Shown one piece after another: positions 26,909 to 36,271 of a stretch of 64,000 nt of DNA (position 1 is its first letter; each line of letters starts with the position of its first letter). This DNA comes from Marinomonas hwangdonensis (GTDB lineage: Bacteria > Pseudomonadota > Gammaproteobacteria > Pseudomonadales > Marinomonadaceae). The translations under genes and the position numbers were made by a program. Location of the stretch: assembly GCF_003721245.1 (NCBI RefSeq), contig NZ_RIZG01000004.1, forward strand, positions 1 through 64,000. The letters run 5' to 3'. The notes beneath the pieces are model-generated. The model saw only the letters and a list, made by a program, of their open reading frames with translations. It searched no databases and was not told where the DNA came from.

Positions 26909-29302
26909 ATGTCAGATTCTTTGCTCATGCCAATGTTGCCCTTGCGTGATGTGGTTGTCTATCCGCATATGGTGTTGCCCTTGTTTGTTGGTCGTCCTAA
27001 ATCCATCGCGGCGTTAGAGTCCGCTATGGAAAATGACAAATATGTCTTTTTAGTGGCTCAGCAAGACGCGTCTAAAGATGATCCCAAGATTGAAGACCTT
27101 TATAAAATAGGGACAACGGCGAAAGTTATGCAGTTGTTGCGCCTACCGGACGGCACAGTCAAAGTGTTAGTAGAAGGGGGCAAGCGCGCTCGTCTTGACA
27201 AGATGGAAGAGGCGGACGGTTTTGTTCTAGGAAACATCACAGAAGTCAATTTAGAAGAAGAGAAGCAAGACGAACATGATGTGATCCGTAGCGCGCTCCT
27301 TAAGCAGTTAGATGAATATGTAGCTGGTAGTAAGCGCATACCTGCGGAAGTGGTGACTTCTCTTAAATCAATCGATGAATTGTCGAAACTGATTGATAAC
27401 ATCACAGGCCATATGAGCTTGAAGTTAGAAGATAAGCAAAAAGTGCTTGAGATCAACTCGCTAATTGGTCGTGGCGAATATCTTATGGGCTTAATGGACG
27501 GTGAATTAGACATAGCTCACCTAGAAAAGAACATCCGCAGCCGCGTGAAAAAACAAATGGAGAAGAGTCAGCGCGAGTACTATTTGAATGAGCAAATGAA
27601 AGCCATTCAAAAAGAACTGGGCGATATGGAAGATGGCAGCAACGATCTTGATATGCTTCAAGAAAAGATAAATGAAGCTGGAATGTCTGTTGAAGCGAAA
27701 GAAAAAGCCGACGCTGAGTTGAAAAAACTTCGCATGATGTCACCTATGTCAGCCGAAGCCACGGTTGTGCGTGGTTATATTGACTGGTTGACGTCACTGC
27801 CTTGGAAAAAACGCAGCAAAGTGCGTAACGATCTCGCTTATGCAGAAAAAGTGTTAAACCAAGACCATTATGGCCTGCAAGATGTTAAAGAGCGCATTTT
27901 AGAATTTCTTGCTGTGCAGCAGCGCGTGAAAAAAGTAAAAGGCCCAGTACTTTGTTTGGTTGGGCCGCCGGGTGTGGGTAAAACCTCATTAGGTCAATCT
28001 ATCGCGAAAGCCGTTAACCGTCAGTATATTCGTATGGCGCTTGGGGGGGTTAGGGATGAAGCTGAGATCCGAGGTCACCGTCGTACCTACATAGGTTCTA
28101 TGCCAGGTAAGCTTTTACAGAAGCTGGCAAAAGTCAAAGTGAAAAATCCGCTCTTTTTGCTTGATGAGATCGACAAGATGGGGATGGATCAACGAGGCGA
28201 TCCAGCCTCGGCGCTATTGGAAGTATTAGACCCAGAGCAAAACCATACTTTTAATGATCATTACCTGGAAGTGGATTTTGATCTATCTGATGTTATGTTT
28301 ATTTGTACTTCGAATAGCATGAACATTCCAGGTCCTTTGCTTGACCGAATGGAAGTGATCCGTATTCCGGGTTACACCGAAGACGAAAAACTCAATATTG
28401 CTAAGCGTTACCTGTTGCCTAAGCAGATTAAGTTAGCGGGTCTTAAAGACGGTGAGATTCAGGTCAGTGATGAAGCCTTGATGGATGTCATTCGTTATTA
28501 CACCAAAGAAGCGGGCGTGCGTGGATTAGAGCGCGAACTCAGCAAAATTTGCCGTCGAGTGGTAAAAAAACAAGCACTCAACAGTGCAAAAGAAATTCAA
28601 GCGGTAGAAGTAACGCATTCTAATTTGGAAGATTTCTCAGGCGTTCACAAGTTCAGCTACGGGAAAGCAGAAGAAAAAAACCAAATTGGTCAAGTCACTG
28701 GCTTAGCTTGGACATCGGTAGGTGGAGAATTGCTCACTATTGAAGCGGCCGGCGTTCCGGGTAAAGGGCGTCATGTTAAAACCGGTTCTTTAGGTGACGT
28801 CATGCAAGAATCCATTCAAGCCGCGCTAACCGTGGTTAGAAGTCGGGCGATTGGTCTAGGGATAGATGAAAACTTCCATGAGAAAGTCGACCTTCATTTG
28901 CATGTTCCTGAAGGGGCAACGCCTAAAGATGGACCGAGTGCGGGTGTGGCAATGTGTACAGCTATTGTTTCAGTGCTAACTATGATCCCTGTTAAGGCCT
29001 CTGTGGCAATGACAGGAGAGATAACTCTGCGTGGTGAAGTCTTGCCTATTGGGGGGTTAAAAGAGAAGCTCCTAGCGGCTCACAGAGGAGGTATTAAAAC
29101 CGTTATTATTCCTCAGGAAAACGCCAGAGATTTAAAAGAAATTCCGGATAATATCAAGTCTGATATTAAGGTGATTCCGGTGAAATGGATTGATGAGGTG
29201 TTGGATATCGCTTTAGAGAGCATGCCGTCACCAAAAAAGGACGAAACCTTAACAACGAATGAAAAAACTGTTGATGATCAGGAGCCTGTCAGTCATCATT
29301 AG
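26909..29302 (+). CDS. lon: ATP-dependent protease Lon
   Basis: Lon degrades misfolded and regulatory proteins in the cytosol. The protein has an N-terminal substrate domain with LPMLPLRDVVVYPHM-type start, coiled region, AAA+ module with Walker A GPPGVGKTS (about residues 355-363) and Walker B FLLDEIDKM, and the C-terminal protease domain with catalytic Ser in PKDGPSAG and Lys in GGLKEKLLAAHRGG. The ATG at 26909 lies 5 bases after a GGAAG Shine-Dalgarno and gives MSDSLLMPML, 797 residues. A TTG four codons upstream is possible but less likely. Confidence 0.97.
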   Translation: MSDSLLMPMLPLRDVVVYPHMVLPLFVGRPKSIAALESAMENDKYVFLVAQQDASKDDPKIEDLYKIGTTAKVMQLLRLPDGTVKVLVEGGKRARLDKMEEADGFVLGNITEVNLEEEKQDEHDVIRSALLKQLDEYVAGSKRIPAEVVTSLKSIDELSKLIDNITGHMSLKLEDKQKVLEINSLIGRGEYLMGLMDGELDIAHLEKNIRSRVKKQMEKSQREYYLNEQMKAIQKELGDMEDGSNDLDMLQEKINEAGMSVEAKEKADAELKKLRMMSPMSAEATVVRGYIDWLTSLPWKKRSKVRNDLAYAEKVLNQDHYGLQDVKERILEFLAVQQRVKKVKGPVLCLVGPPGVGKTSLGQSIAKAVNRQYIRMALGGVRDEAEIRGHRRTYIGSMPGKLLQKLAKVKVKNPLFLLDEIDKMGMDQRGDPASALLEVLDPEQNHTFNDHYLEVDFDLSDVMFICTSNSMNIPGPLLDRMEVIRIPGYTEDEKLNIAKRYLLPKQIKLAGLKDGEIQVSDEALMDVIRYYTKEAGVRGLERELSKICRRVVKKQALNSAKEIQAVEVTHSNLEDFSGVHKFSYGKAEEKNQIGQVTGLAWTSVGGELLTIEAAGVPGKGRHVKTGSLGDVMQESIQAALTVVRSRAIGLGIDENFHEKVDLHLHVPEGATPKDGPSAGVAMCTAIVSVLTMIPVKASVAMTGEITLRGEVLPIGGLKEKLLAAHRGGIKTVIIPQENARDLKEIPDNIKSDIKVIPVKWIDEVLDIALESMPSPKKDETLTTNEKTVDDQEPVSHH

Positions 29303-29315
29303 GGGATAACCTGTG

Positions 29316-29345
29316 TTGACAGGGAGTAGGTTTGACTTGTATAAC
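29316..29345 (+). promoter_or_regulatory. Sigma-70 promoter of hupB
   Basis: TTGACA at 29316, an 18-base spacer and TATAAC at 29340. It lies 82 bp before the hupB start codon, just after the lon stop. Confidence 0.65.
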
Positions 29346-29426
29346 TGCTCGCTCGGCCTTGTGGCAAGGCATTTATACTGCGCCGAAAATTATTAAGGAT
29401 CCACGAAAATACTGAAGGGGTACAAC

Positions 29427-29699
29427 GTGAACAAATCTGAATTGATTGATGCTATTGCAGCGTCTGCTGATTTATCTAAAGCGTCTGCTAGCAATGCACT
29501 AGACGCGACTTTAAAAGCCATTGAAGCGGCTTTAGCAAAGGGTGACCAGGTTACACTAGTGGGTTTTGGTACTTTTGCAGTGAAAGAACGTGCGGCGCGT
29601 ACAGGTCGTAATCCTCAAACTGGTGAGGAAATCCAAATTAAAGCAGCGAAAGTACCTGGTTTCAAAGCCGGTAAAGGTCTTAAAGACGCTGTAAACTAA
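29427..29699 (+). CDS. hupB: DNA-binding protein HU-beta
   Basis: HU is a dimeric nucleoid protein that bends DNA without strong sequence preference. The 90-residue protein starts [18 protein letters not shown] and carries the beta-arm motif [15 protein letters not shown] with the DNA-intercalating Pro in GRNPQTG. The position directly after lon matches E. coli hupB. Start codon is GTG at 29427. Confidence 0.95.
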   Translation: MNKSELIDAIAASADLSKASASNALDATLKAIEAALAKGDQVTLVGFGTFAVKERAARTGRNPQTGEEIQIKAAKVPGFKAGKGLKDAVN

Positions 29700-29706
29700 T
29701 GTTTTT

Positions 29707-29783
29707 GGAGCAGTAGTTCAGTTGGTTAGAATACCTGCCTGTCACGCAGGGGGTCGCGGGTTCGAGTCCCGTCTGTTCCGCCA
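29707..29783 (+). tRNA. tRNA-Asp (anticodon GTC)
   Basis: A complete 77-base tRNA with encoded CCA. The acceptor arm pairs GGAGCAG with CTGTTCC (one G-U). The anticodon arm CCTGC/GCAGG holds the loop CTGTCAC, giving GTC. It starts 7 bp after the hupB stop, so it is probably transcribed together with hupB. Confidence 0.97.
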
Positions 29784-29791
29784 TTAGACAC

Positions 29792-29826
29792 AAAAGGTGT
29801 ATTCTAGTCAGGATACACCTTTTTTA
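29792..29826 (+). terminator. Terminator after tRNA-Asp
   Basis: AAAAGGTGTATTC and GGATACACCTTTTT form a stable stem followed by T residues. Confidence 0.85.
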
Positions 29827-29859
29827 TTGGTCATTTAATTAACTTAATTGGAGGCAGTA

Positions 29860-31686
29860 ATGCTCCAGGATATAAGAGATAAGTCTCAAGGCATTGTGGT
29901 AAAGATCATTGTCGGTTTTATCGTTGTGACTTTTGCTCTATTTGGTGTTGATGCATTAGTGCAAAGTTTTACGTCGTCTGAAACCGCTGCCGAAGTAGAC
30001 GGTGTTGAGATCAGCCGTACCGAAGTGATGCAAGGGGCTGAAACTCAGCGTCGTCAGTTAATTTCGATGATGGGAGGGCAGGTTAATCCAGCACTACTAG
30101 AAGACAATCTTCTGCAGCGTCGTGCCCTAGATGAATTGGTTCAACGAGTTGTATTGTCTAACCAAGCGCGTGAATTAGGTCTTGGTGTGTCTGACGCGCA
30201 AGTAGACGCCTATTTACTGCAAGCAGAACAGTTTCAAACGAATGGTGTATTTGATCAAAACAAATACCTTAATTTCATACGCTCCCTTGGATTTACGCCA
30301 CTTGCTTTTAAGGAGCGAATTAAACAGGACGTTCTGATTCAACAGCCGCGCAATGCCATTGCTGGTTCTGAGTTTGTTCTGCCTTACCAAGTAAACAGCG
30401 TAGCTACATTACAATCTCAGCAAAGATCATACGACTACGTGACTTTTTCATTGGCAAATGAAGCAGAAACCATGAGTGCTTCTGACGATGAACTAAACGC
30501 CTATTACGAAGAAAATAAGCAAAACTTTACTGCGCCTGAGCAGGTTAAAGTCGACTATGTGCTCATTTCCAGCGCGGATTTTTACAACAAAATCGAAATC
30601 AGCGATAACGAATTGCAAAATGAATATCAAGTGTCTATCGCATCTATGCCACAAGAAGAAAGGTTAGCCTCGCATATCCTTATAGATACTTCTGAGCGCA
30701 GTGACGATGAATCGCAAGCGCTGGTTGATGAGATTCAAGCGCGACTATCATCAGGGGAGTCTTTCTCTGCTTTAGCGGCGGAATATTCAGATGATATTGG
30801 TTCAAAAAATGAGGGAGGGAATTTAGGGTATGTTGCAGCCGGTACTATTGACCCAGCATTCGATGACGTATTGTTTTCTATGGAAGAAGGGGCAACTGAA
30901 CTGGCGCAAACCCAATTTGGTTTCCATCTCATTCGCTTAGAAGCCATTACGCAAGCTGATGTACCAAGCTTTGAGTCTCAAAAGGATATCTTGGAACAAG
31001 CCTTACGAGAGACCAAAGCTAGGGATGCCCTGTTAACGGCGCATGAAGACATTACTGACCTTGCTTATGCGAGTGATAAACTGGGCGTACTTGCTAAAGA
31101 GTACGGTGTAGATATTCTGCAAAGTGCGTATTTTGACCGCAATGGTGGGACAGATCTCGTCACCAGCCACCCTGAGGTCATTGCAGCGGCGTTTAGTCCG
31201 ACTATTCTTGAAGATAAATTGAACAGTAATTTGATCGAATTAAATGATGACGAAGTGGTGGTGATTCATTTAAATGATTACAAGGCCGCTTCTTTGATGT
31301 CATTTGAAGAAACCGTTGAGCAAATTACGTCTATTGTTGTTCAGGAAAAAGCCACAGCGTCTTTGAAAGCCAAAGCCGAGGCGGCTAAAGATTCCGTTGA
31401 TACCGAATGGCGTGCGGTCGAGCAAGCGCAACGTGGTCAAGATGAAGTGACTGCATTGGCATTTGCTATGCGTCATCCAGAAGGTGACAACGCAGTTACA
31501 GAGGTGAAAAACTTGTCAAACGGTGATCTTGTGTTAATCCGTTTAAACAAGGTTGAGAATGGTACGGATGCGGTATCGGAAGAGCAGATCCTTGCTTACG
31601 AGCGTTATCTAAACCAAACTCAAGCTAGTATGAGCACACAAGGGCAACAAGCGTTACTGCAGAATAAGGCAGAGATTTCTCGATAA
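29860..31686 (+). CDS. ppiD: Periplasmic folding chaperone PpiD (SurA-like, PpiC domain)
   Basis: PpiD is an inner-membrane-anchored periplasmic chaperone near the Sec translocon. The protein has one N-terminal helix (about residues 13-35, KIIVGFIVVTFALFGVDAL), a SurA-N-like region, a parvulin domain (about 262-355, with ASHILIDTSE, AAEYSDDIGSKNEGGNLGYV and TQFGFHLIRLE) and a long C-terminal helical part. Length is 608 residues (E. coli 623). The ATG at 29860 is preceded by a GGAGG Shine-Dalgarno; a TTG at 29848 overlaps that site and was rejected. Confidence 0.94.
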   Translation: MLQDIRDKSQGIVVKIIVGFIVVTFALFGVDALVQSFTSSETAAEVDGVEISRTEVMQGAETQRRQLISMMGGQVNPALLEDNLLQRRALDELVQRVVLSNQARELGLGVSDAQVDAYLLQAEQFQTNGVFDQNKYLNFIRSLGFTPLAFKERIKQDVLIQQPRNAIAGSEFVLPYQVNSVATLQSQQRSYDYVTFSLANEAETMSASDDELNAYYEENKQNFTAPEQVKVDYVLISSADFYNKIEISDNELQNEYQVSIASMPQEERLASHILIDTSERSDDESQALVDEIQARLSSGESFSALAAEYSDDIGSKNEGGNLGYVAAGTIDPAFDDVLFSMEEGATELAQTQFGFHLIRLEAITQADVPSFESQKDILEQALRETKARDALLTAHEDITDLAYASDKLGVLAKEYGVDILQSAYFDRNGGTDLVTSHPEVIAAAFSPTILEDKLNSNLIELNDDEVVVIHLNDYKAASLMSFEETVEQITSIVVQEKATASLKAKAEAAKDSVDTEWRAVEQAQRGQDEVTALAFAMRHPEGDNAVTEVKNLSNGDLVLIRLNKVENGTDAVSEEQILAYERYLNQTQASMSTQGQQALLQNKAEISR

Positions 31687-31708
31687 TGTGTTTGTTTTGT
31701 CCTGTTTG

Positions 31709-31736
31709 AGAGGGTGTTGACACACCCTCTTTTTAT
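31709..31736 (+). terminator. Terminator after ppiD
   Basis: AGAGGGTGT and ACACCCTCT form a 9-bp stem with a 4-base loop, then T5. It just overlaps the stop codon of the convergent GGDEF gene. Confidence 0.85.
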
Positions 31737-34633
31737 ATGAGTTCAACCCTATTGCGACCCTCTTGCTTGGCTTTATATAGTGCCTTGTCAGCGGATCGTA
31801 ATAGGTCTTCATAGCTCCTCACTTGATCAGAAAATGCTAAACCAATACTGACTGTCATCGCGAAATTCTCGCCAAGGTCTGTGTAGTCGAGATTAGCAAT
31901 CTTCTCGCGTAAATGATCACAATATGAAATGGCCTGATGAGCTCCAATGCCTTCTATCAGCAAAGTAAATTCTTCTCCTCCCCATCTGGCAACGTGCACA
32001 TTATCATTTGTCATCGCATGCAGCTCTTTCGCTATAAGCTGTATGGCTTGATCACCAACGAGGTGAGAGTAGTGATCATTGATCGCTTTAAAATGATCGA
32101 TGTCTAAAATAGCAAGGGCTAAAGAGGTGCCTTGACTCTTTGCATTGGCAAACGTACTGCTTAATGAGCGATCAAATGCACGACGATTTGGTAGGTGCGT
32201 TAAGCCATCTTCGTTGGCAAGACAACGAAGCTCTTCTGTTTGTTGTTGCAACGCAAAAGTTTGCTTATCAACCAGCTTTTTGAGTCTCAACTCGTTGGCC
32301 TGCAGCTGACGCAGGCGCCACTTTACACCAGCGGTCAAGAGTAGTAACAACACCACAAAAGCAGAAATTTGCATTTCTCTTGTTTGCCAAATAAAAGGCT
32401 GTATGGTGAACTCGTATAGGGTTTCGCTAGGTGTCCAATCGTTGTAAGGATAGCGCGCACTGAGCTTAAGCTGATAGTGTCCTGGAGGTAAATTGGTGTA
32501 CTCTGCGGTCGTACCTTTGTCTCGGAAAGACCAGCCTTCTTCAAAGCCGACAAGATGGGTACGGTATTGGATACGTGAAGACAGTACATAGCCAAGTCCG
32601 GCATAGTGTATAGCCACTCGGCTTGTACCCGGTTTAAAAGCAGCATTTTGGGTTGAATCCACTAGCTCACCATCAACAAAGACCGATTCCAGCACCAGTG
32701 GTAGCGGACGAGCGATCTTTTCGGTCAAGCGTAAGCTGTTTATCATGGACACGCCTTTCGCCGTGGCAAACCACAGAGTGCCATTGCTCATTACAACCGC
32801 GGTCGGATTGGATCCCCCATTGGCTTGAGCGCTGGCCATGCCATCACTTTGGGAAAAGTGCTCAAAGTCGATATTTTCTTGCTTTCCATCGGCCACAGCT
32901 TGGGCTGAATCATACGCCACTTGCCAAATACCGCGATTACTCGTCAGCCACAAACTGCCATGGTTGTCACTGATCACCTGAAATAACTTATCAATGGGTA
33001 ACCCCGCCTTACGGCCGACTAAGCCAAGGTGACCGTCTTTGTGCCGGTAACGAATTAACCCACGGTCCGTGGCAATCCAAACGTAGTCCTTTTCTGGCCA
33101 AAAACCAAACGCATATTCCGCACCCTCCATCGCGTTTATGGATAGCGTATTGATCTCATTTCCTGTGATTATGGCAACACCGACTCCGGTCCCCACCCAG
33201 ATCTGGCCCTTGGTGTCCTCCGACAGTGCCATTATATAATTACCTGGTAAACCTTGTTCACGAGTAAAAAGGGTTTGTTCACCTTGTGCATTGCGTCGAA
33301 CCAACCCTGTGGTAGTACCAATCCACAAGTTACCCTTGGTGTCTTCAAGTACTGCCCGGACTTCATTACTGGGTAAGCCATTTTTCTCGTTAAAATAAGG
33401 GGTAAGCTGGTTATCTTGCCATACCATTAGGCCGTTCAAATAGGTGCCAACCCAAACGCCACCCGCGCGCCGCCGGGCAAAGCTCAATGTTGAGACTTGT
33501 GCGCTTTTTTGATTCAGTGCGCTATAAGCTAGGCCTTTTTCTATAACGCTAAGACCCTCGCTGGAGCCGACCAGCAAGCTGTCCGGTGATAATGCGAAAA
33601 CGCTTCGGACGTAATCCCCAACCAAGCCACGCTCTTTCGTCCAGCTGCTAAAAGGCGCGTTACGCAAGCGCATTAAGCCTCCGTTTGTGCCTATCCAAAT
33701 GCTGTTTTCCAAATCCTGAAATATGGACAGCACTCGGTTATTAGGTAGACCTGAATCAGCACTCAGTTTTTCGATTTTTTGGTGAGCGAACCGAAAAACG
33801 CCCATATTGACGGTGCCAAGCCAAATATTATTTTGCTTGTCTTCAAGCAGTGTGGTGATGGTGGCTCCTGCCAAACTAGGGTGAAGTAGTAAGGCTTGTG
33901 AGCCCTTAATCACATACGCGCCTCGATTAGTGGCAACCAACAGCTCTTTATTGCGGGTTTCAATCACAGAATACACCTGTCGATTGGGGAGGTTATATTG
34001 CGCCAGAACGTCCTGCTGGCTGTTGCCATTTAAGTGATATAAGCCACTATCAGTTGCGGCCCAAATACGGCCTTGAGAATCCTCTAGCAAGCGATAAGCG
34101 CTCTTGTTTTTCAGTACCCAGACTTCGTTATGGGCATTGGGCGCACCGTCAGATTTTTGTGTTGGCCTGAAAAACACTCCCGTGCCTTCCACTGCAAGCC
34201 AGAGGTTATCCTTGGTATCCTTCATTACATGATTGACCATGCTTTGAGCGGGTGGTTGTGGTTTCCATTGTTGATGGTTTCGGTAGGTGATACCACCGCG
34301 TGCCCCTGCAATCCATAACCCATTTTCTGAATCGGGCACTAAGGTTCGAGTACCAGAGTCAATGATGCCTGTCTGTTCAGAACGTTCAAAAAAGCGAAAC
34401 TCACTGCCATTATAGCGAGCCACGCCCTCCCACGTGGCAAACCACAAGTAGCCATCGCTGGTTTGTGTGATGGCGTTAATGCTGTTATGAGGTAATCCGT
34501 CTTCAGTGGTCCAAGTGTCGGCAAAGTAATTGGCCAATGGCGTACCTTGGTTACTGTATGTGTTGGTAGATAAGAGCGCGATAAGAAAAGTCACGCTCAA
34601 GAACCAAGGTTTTTTGAATCGAAGTAAGAACAT
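31733..34633 (-). CDS. Diguanylate cyclase with periplasmic two-component-regulator propeller
   Basis: This large sensor probably makes c-di-GMP in response to a periplasmic signal. From the ATG at 34633 it has 966 residues: a signal segment (1-28); a long periplasmic beta-propeller of repeats with the pattern D-x-x-G-x-L/I-W-x-x-T/G (about 40-620); a Y_Y_Y domain (about 690-750, GYVLSSRIQYRTHLVGFEEGW, LPPGHYQLKLSARYPY); one membrane helix (about 757-777); and a GGDEF domain with the active-site variant GGEEF at residue 885. The RxxD inhibitory site expected five residues before the motif is absent. It lies 28 bp after the M48 gene on the same strand, so the two probably share a transcript. 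The ligand is unknown. Confidence 0.9.
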   Translation of the reverse strand: MFLLRFKKPWFLSVTFLIALLSTNTYSNQGTPLANYFADTWTTEDGLPHNSINAITQTSDGYLWFATWEGVARYNGSEFRFFERSEQTGIIDSGTRTLVPDSENGLWIAGARGGITYRNHQQWKPQPPAQSMVNHVMKDTKDNLWLAVEGTGVFFRPTQKSDGAPNAHNEVWVLKNKSAYRLLEDSQGRIWAATDSGLYHLNGNSQQDVLAQYNLPNRQVYSVIETRNKELLVATNRGAYVIKGSQALLLHPSLAGATITTLLEDKQNNIWLGTVNMGVFRFAHQKIEKLSADSGLPNNRVLSIFQDLENSIWIGTNGGLMRLRNAPFSSWTKERGLVGDYVRSVFALSPDSLLVGSSEGLSVIEKGLAYSALNQKSAQVSTLSFARRRAGGVWVGTYLNGLMVWQDNQLTPYFNEKNGLPSNEVRAVLEDTKGNLWIGTTTGLVRRNAQGEQTLFTREQGLPGNYIMALSEDTKGQIWVGTGVGVAIITGNEINTLSINAMEGAEYAFGFWPEKDYVWIATDRGLIRYRHKDGHLGLVGRKAGLPIDKLFQVISDNHGSLWLTSNRGIWQVAYDSAQAVADGKQENIDFEHFSQSDGMASAQANGGSNPTAVVMSNGTLWFATAKGVSMINSLRLTEKIARPLPLVLESVFVDGELVDSTQNAAFKPGTSRVAIHYAGLGYVLSSRIQYRTHLVGFEEGWSFRDKGTTAEYTNLPPGHYQLKLSARYPYNDWTPSETLYEFTIQPFIWQTREMQISAFVVLLLLLTAGVKWRLRQLQANELRLKKLVDKQTFALQQQTEELRCLANEDGLTHLPNRRAFDRSLSSTFANAKSQGTSLALAILDIDHFKAINDHYSHLVGDQAIQLIAKELHAMTNDNVHVARWGGEEFTLLIEGIGAHQAISYCDHLREKIANLDYTDLGENFAMTVSIGLAFSDQVRSYEDLLRSADKALYKAKQEGRNRVELI

Positions 34634-34661
34634 CACAATCACATCCTGTAAAATTTAAACG

Positions 34662-35468
34662 CTAGTAGCAATTCGCTTGTTTGTTATCGGCGACTAGCGC
34701 CTCATATGTCACAAGATGAGGTGGTACATTTTTTTGTAAAGTGTCAATTCGAGTAGAGTGAGAAGGGTGAGTTGACAATAATTCTGGCGTTTTGCTGCTT
34801 CCCTTGGCGGCCATATTTTTCCATAACTGAGCGCTTTCTCTAGGATCGAATCCGGCTTCTGACATGTAGGCTAAGCCTAGTAAATCGGCTTCTGTTTCAT
34901 GAGCGCGACTGAAAGGCAATATGATACCAACTTGAGCACCCAGACCCAGGGCTTGAAAGATGGCGGCTTTTTCTGGCGTAGCTTCTCCACTCAGCTGATA
35001 ACCCAAAGCGAGCGCTTGGCTAGTGGCCAGCTGTGTCGAGACACGTTCATTACCATGACGGGCCAATACGTGGGCGATTTCGTGCCCGATGACGGCCGCT
35101 AGTTGGGACTGATTTTGTGCGACGTCCAACATGCCCGCATACACCCCAATTTTATAACCTGGCAGTGCAAACGCATTGACTTGTTTATCATCAAATAAAA
35201 CAACTTCCCAAGCCTGGTTACGATATTTATCTGGCAGCGTAGCAATAAGTTTGTCGGTAACACATTGTACTTGCTGTTTGAGTGGGGTGTTGGTGGAGGC
35301 TGGCGTTTCTTGTTTCATCACCGCAAAGGATTTCACTCCCATCTGATTGATTTGGCTGTCAGGCAATATAGCAAACTGTTTACGTCCGGTTGGCGAAGAG
35401 CTGCAACCTACTAAAGTAATCAGCGTGGTGACTAAAAGGGTTTTATATAAAGTCGTCATTTGATGCAT
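34662..35468 (-). CDS. M48 family metalloprotease, lipoprotein
   Basis: A zinc peptidase of the M48 family anchored as a lipoprotein in the envelope. The signal ends in L-V-G-C-S-S-S (lipobox). The zinc motif is HEIAH in AVIGHEIAHVLARHGN, with the third ligand Glu in HETEADLLGLAYMSEAGFDP. It resembles E. coli LoiP/YcaL-type envelope proteases and lacks the TPR domain of BepA. Two close starts exist (ATG at 35468 and at 35459); both give the same signal peptide and neither has a strong Shine-Dalgarno. The longer reading to 35525 adds a hydrophobic, unlikely leader. Confidence 0.87.
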   Translation of the reverse strand: MHQMTTLYKTLLVTTLITLVGCSSSPTGRKQFAILPDSQINQMGVKSFAVMKQETPASTNTPLKQQVQCVTDKLIATLPDKYRNQAWEVVLFDDKQVNAFALPGYKIGVYAGMLDVAQNQSQLAAVIGHEIAHVLARHGNERVSTQLATSQALALGYQLSGEATPEKAAIFQALGLGAQVGIILPFSRAHETEADLLGLAYMSEAGFDPRESAQLWKNMAAKGSSKTPELLSTHPSHSTRIDTLQKNVPPHLVTYEALVADNKQANCY

Positions 35469-35575
35469 CTTTTGTTTGTCGATATTAGAGGGATTTAATA
35501 ACAAGAGAGAAGCGACGACAACCATCGTTTCCCTCTATTTTTTGGTAACGGTTTATGTGATTATTGATGTGCACA

Positions 35576-36271
35576 CTATGGCTTAGTTTTATCTTGTTTG
35601 GCACGATGAACTAAGGCTTTAAAGAGAGCACGTTGAGATCGCATATAAAGTAAAAACTCTGGGTGCCATTGCACTCCTAACATAAACGCCTTACTTGGCG
35701 CTTCAATCGCTTGAACTATGTTATCTGAGTCTCTGGCGGTCACCACCAAATGGTCACCTACCTGATCGATTCCTTGATTATGAAGGCTGTTGATTCGAAA
35801 ACGGCCTTTGCCAATAAGGGACTGAATTAATCCGTTTTGAATGTCAGGCTTATCGGCTGTATACAATTTTTTAAACGGTAAAATAGTCCATCTATTGGAC
35901 GTGTTTTTTCTCTGCAAACGCAGTTCTTGAAACAAGGTTCCTTTGCAGCACACATTCAGTAATTGTGCGCCACGGCAAATCCCCAGTAAAGGTATGTTTT
36001 TCTCTAGCGCATTATTTATGATCGCCATTTCAAAAGCGTCACGATCACTGTCGTAATTCGATTCTACTTCTGGTTTGGCCGCGTATAATACGGGCTCAAC
36101 ATCATGTCCACCGGTTACCACAACCGCGTCATAGTGCGGAGCGTGTTTTTCATCGCCAGGTTTAAGCTGCAGTGCACGACCACCAAACCAACGAATGATC
36201 CAAGCAACACAAGTGCGTGGCCCAAAAGCCCCTTTTGAAGGGCCTGTAATCGCAATTATGGGTTTAGCCAT
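35576..36271 (-). CDS. Class I glutamine amidotransferase-like protein (peptidase C26 family)
   Basis: A 231-residue protein of the gamma-glutamyl-GABA hydrolase / class I amidotransferase family. The nucleophile Cys lies in LLGICRGAQLLNV (about residues 95-107) and the catalytic His and Glu in LGVQWHPEFLLY (about 200-211). Its start overlaps the end of the upstream amidoligase gene by 16 bp, so both are made together. In the amidoligase neighbourhoods known from comparative genomics, such enzymes are thought to remove or recycle the gamma-linked product. The true substrate is unknown; PuuD-like hydrolysis of a gamma-glutamyl compound is the nearest analogy. Confidence 0.82.
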   Translation of the reverse strand: MAKPIIAITGPSKGAFGPRTCVAWIIRWFGGRALQLKPGDEKHAPHYDAVVVTGGHDVEPVLYAAKPEVESNYDSDRDAFEMAIINNALEKNIPLLGICRGAQLLNVCCKGTLFQELRLQRKNTSNRWTILPFKKLYTADKPDIQNGLIQSLIGKGRFRINSLHNQGIDQVGDHLVVTARDSDNIVQAIEAPSKAFMLGVQWHPEFLLYMRSQRALFKALVHRAKQDKTKP

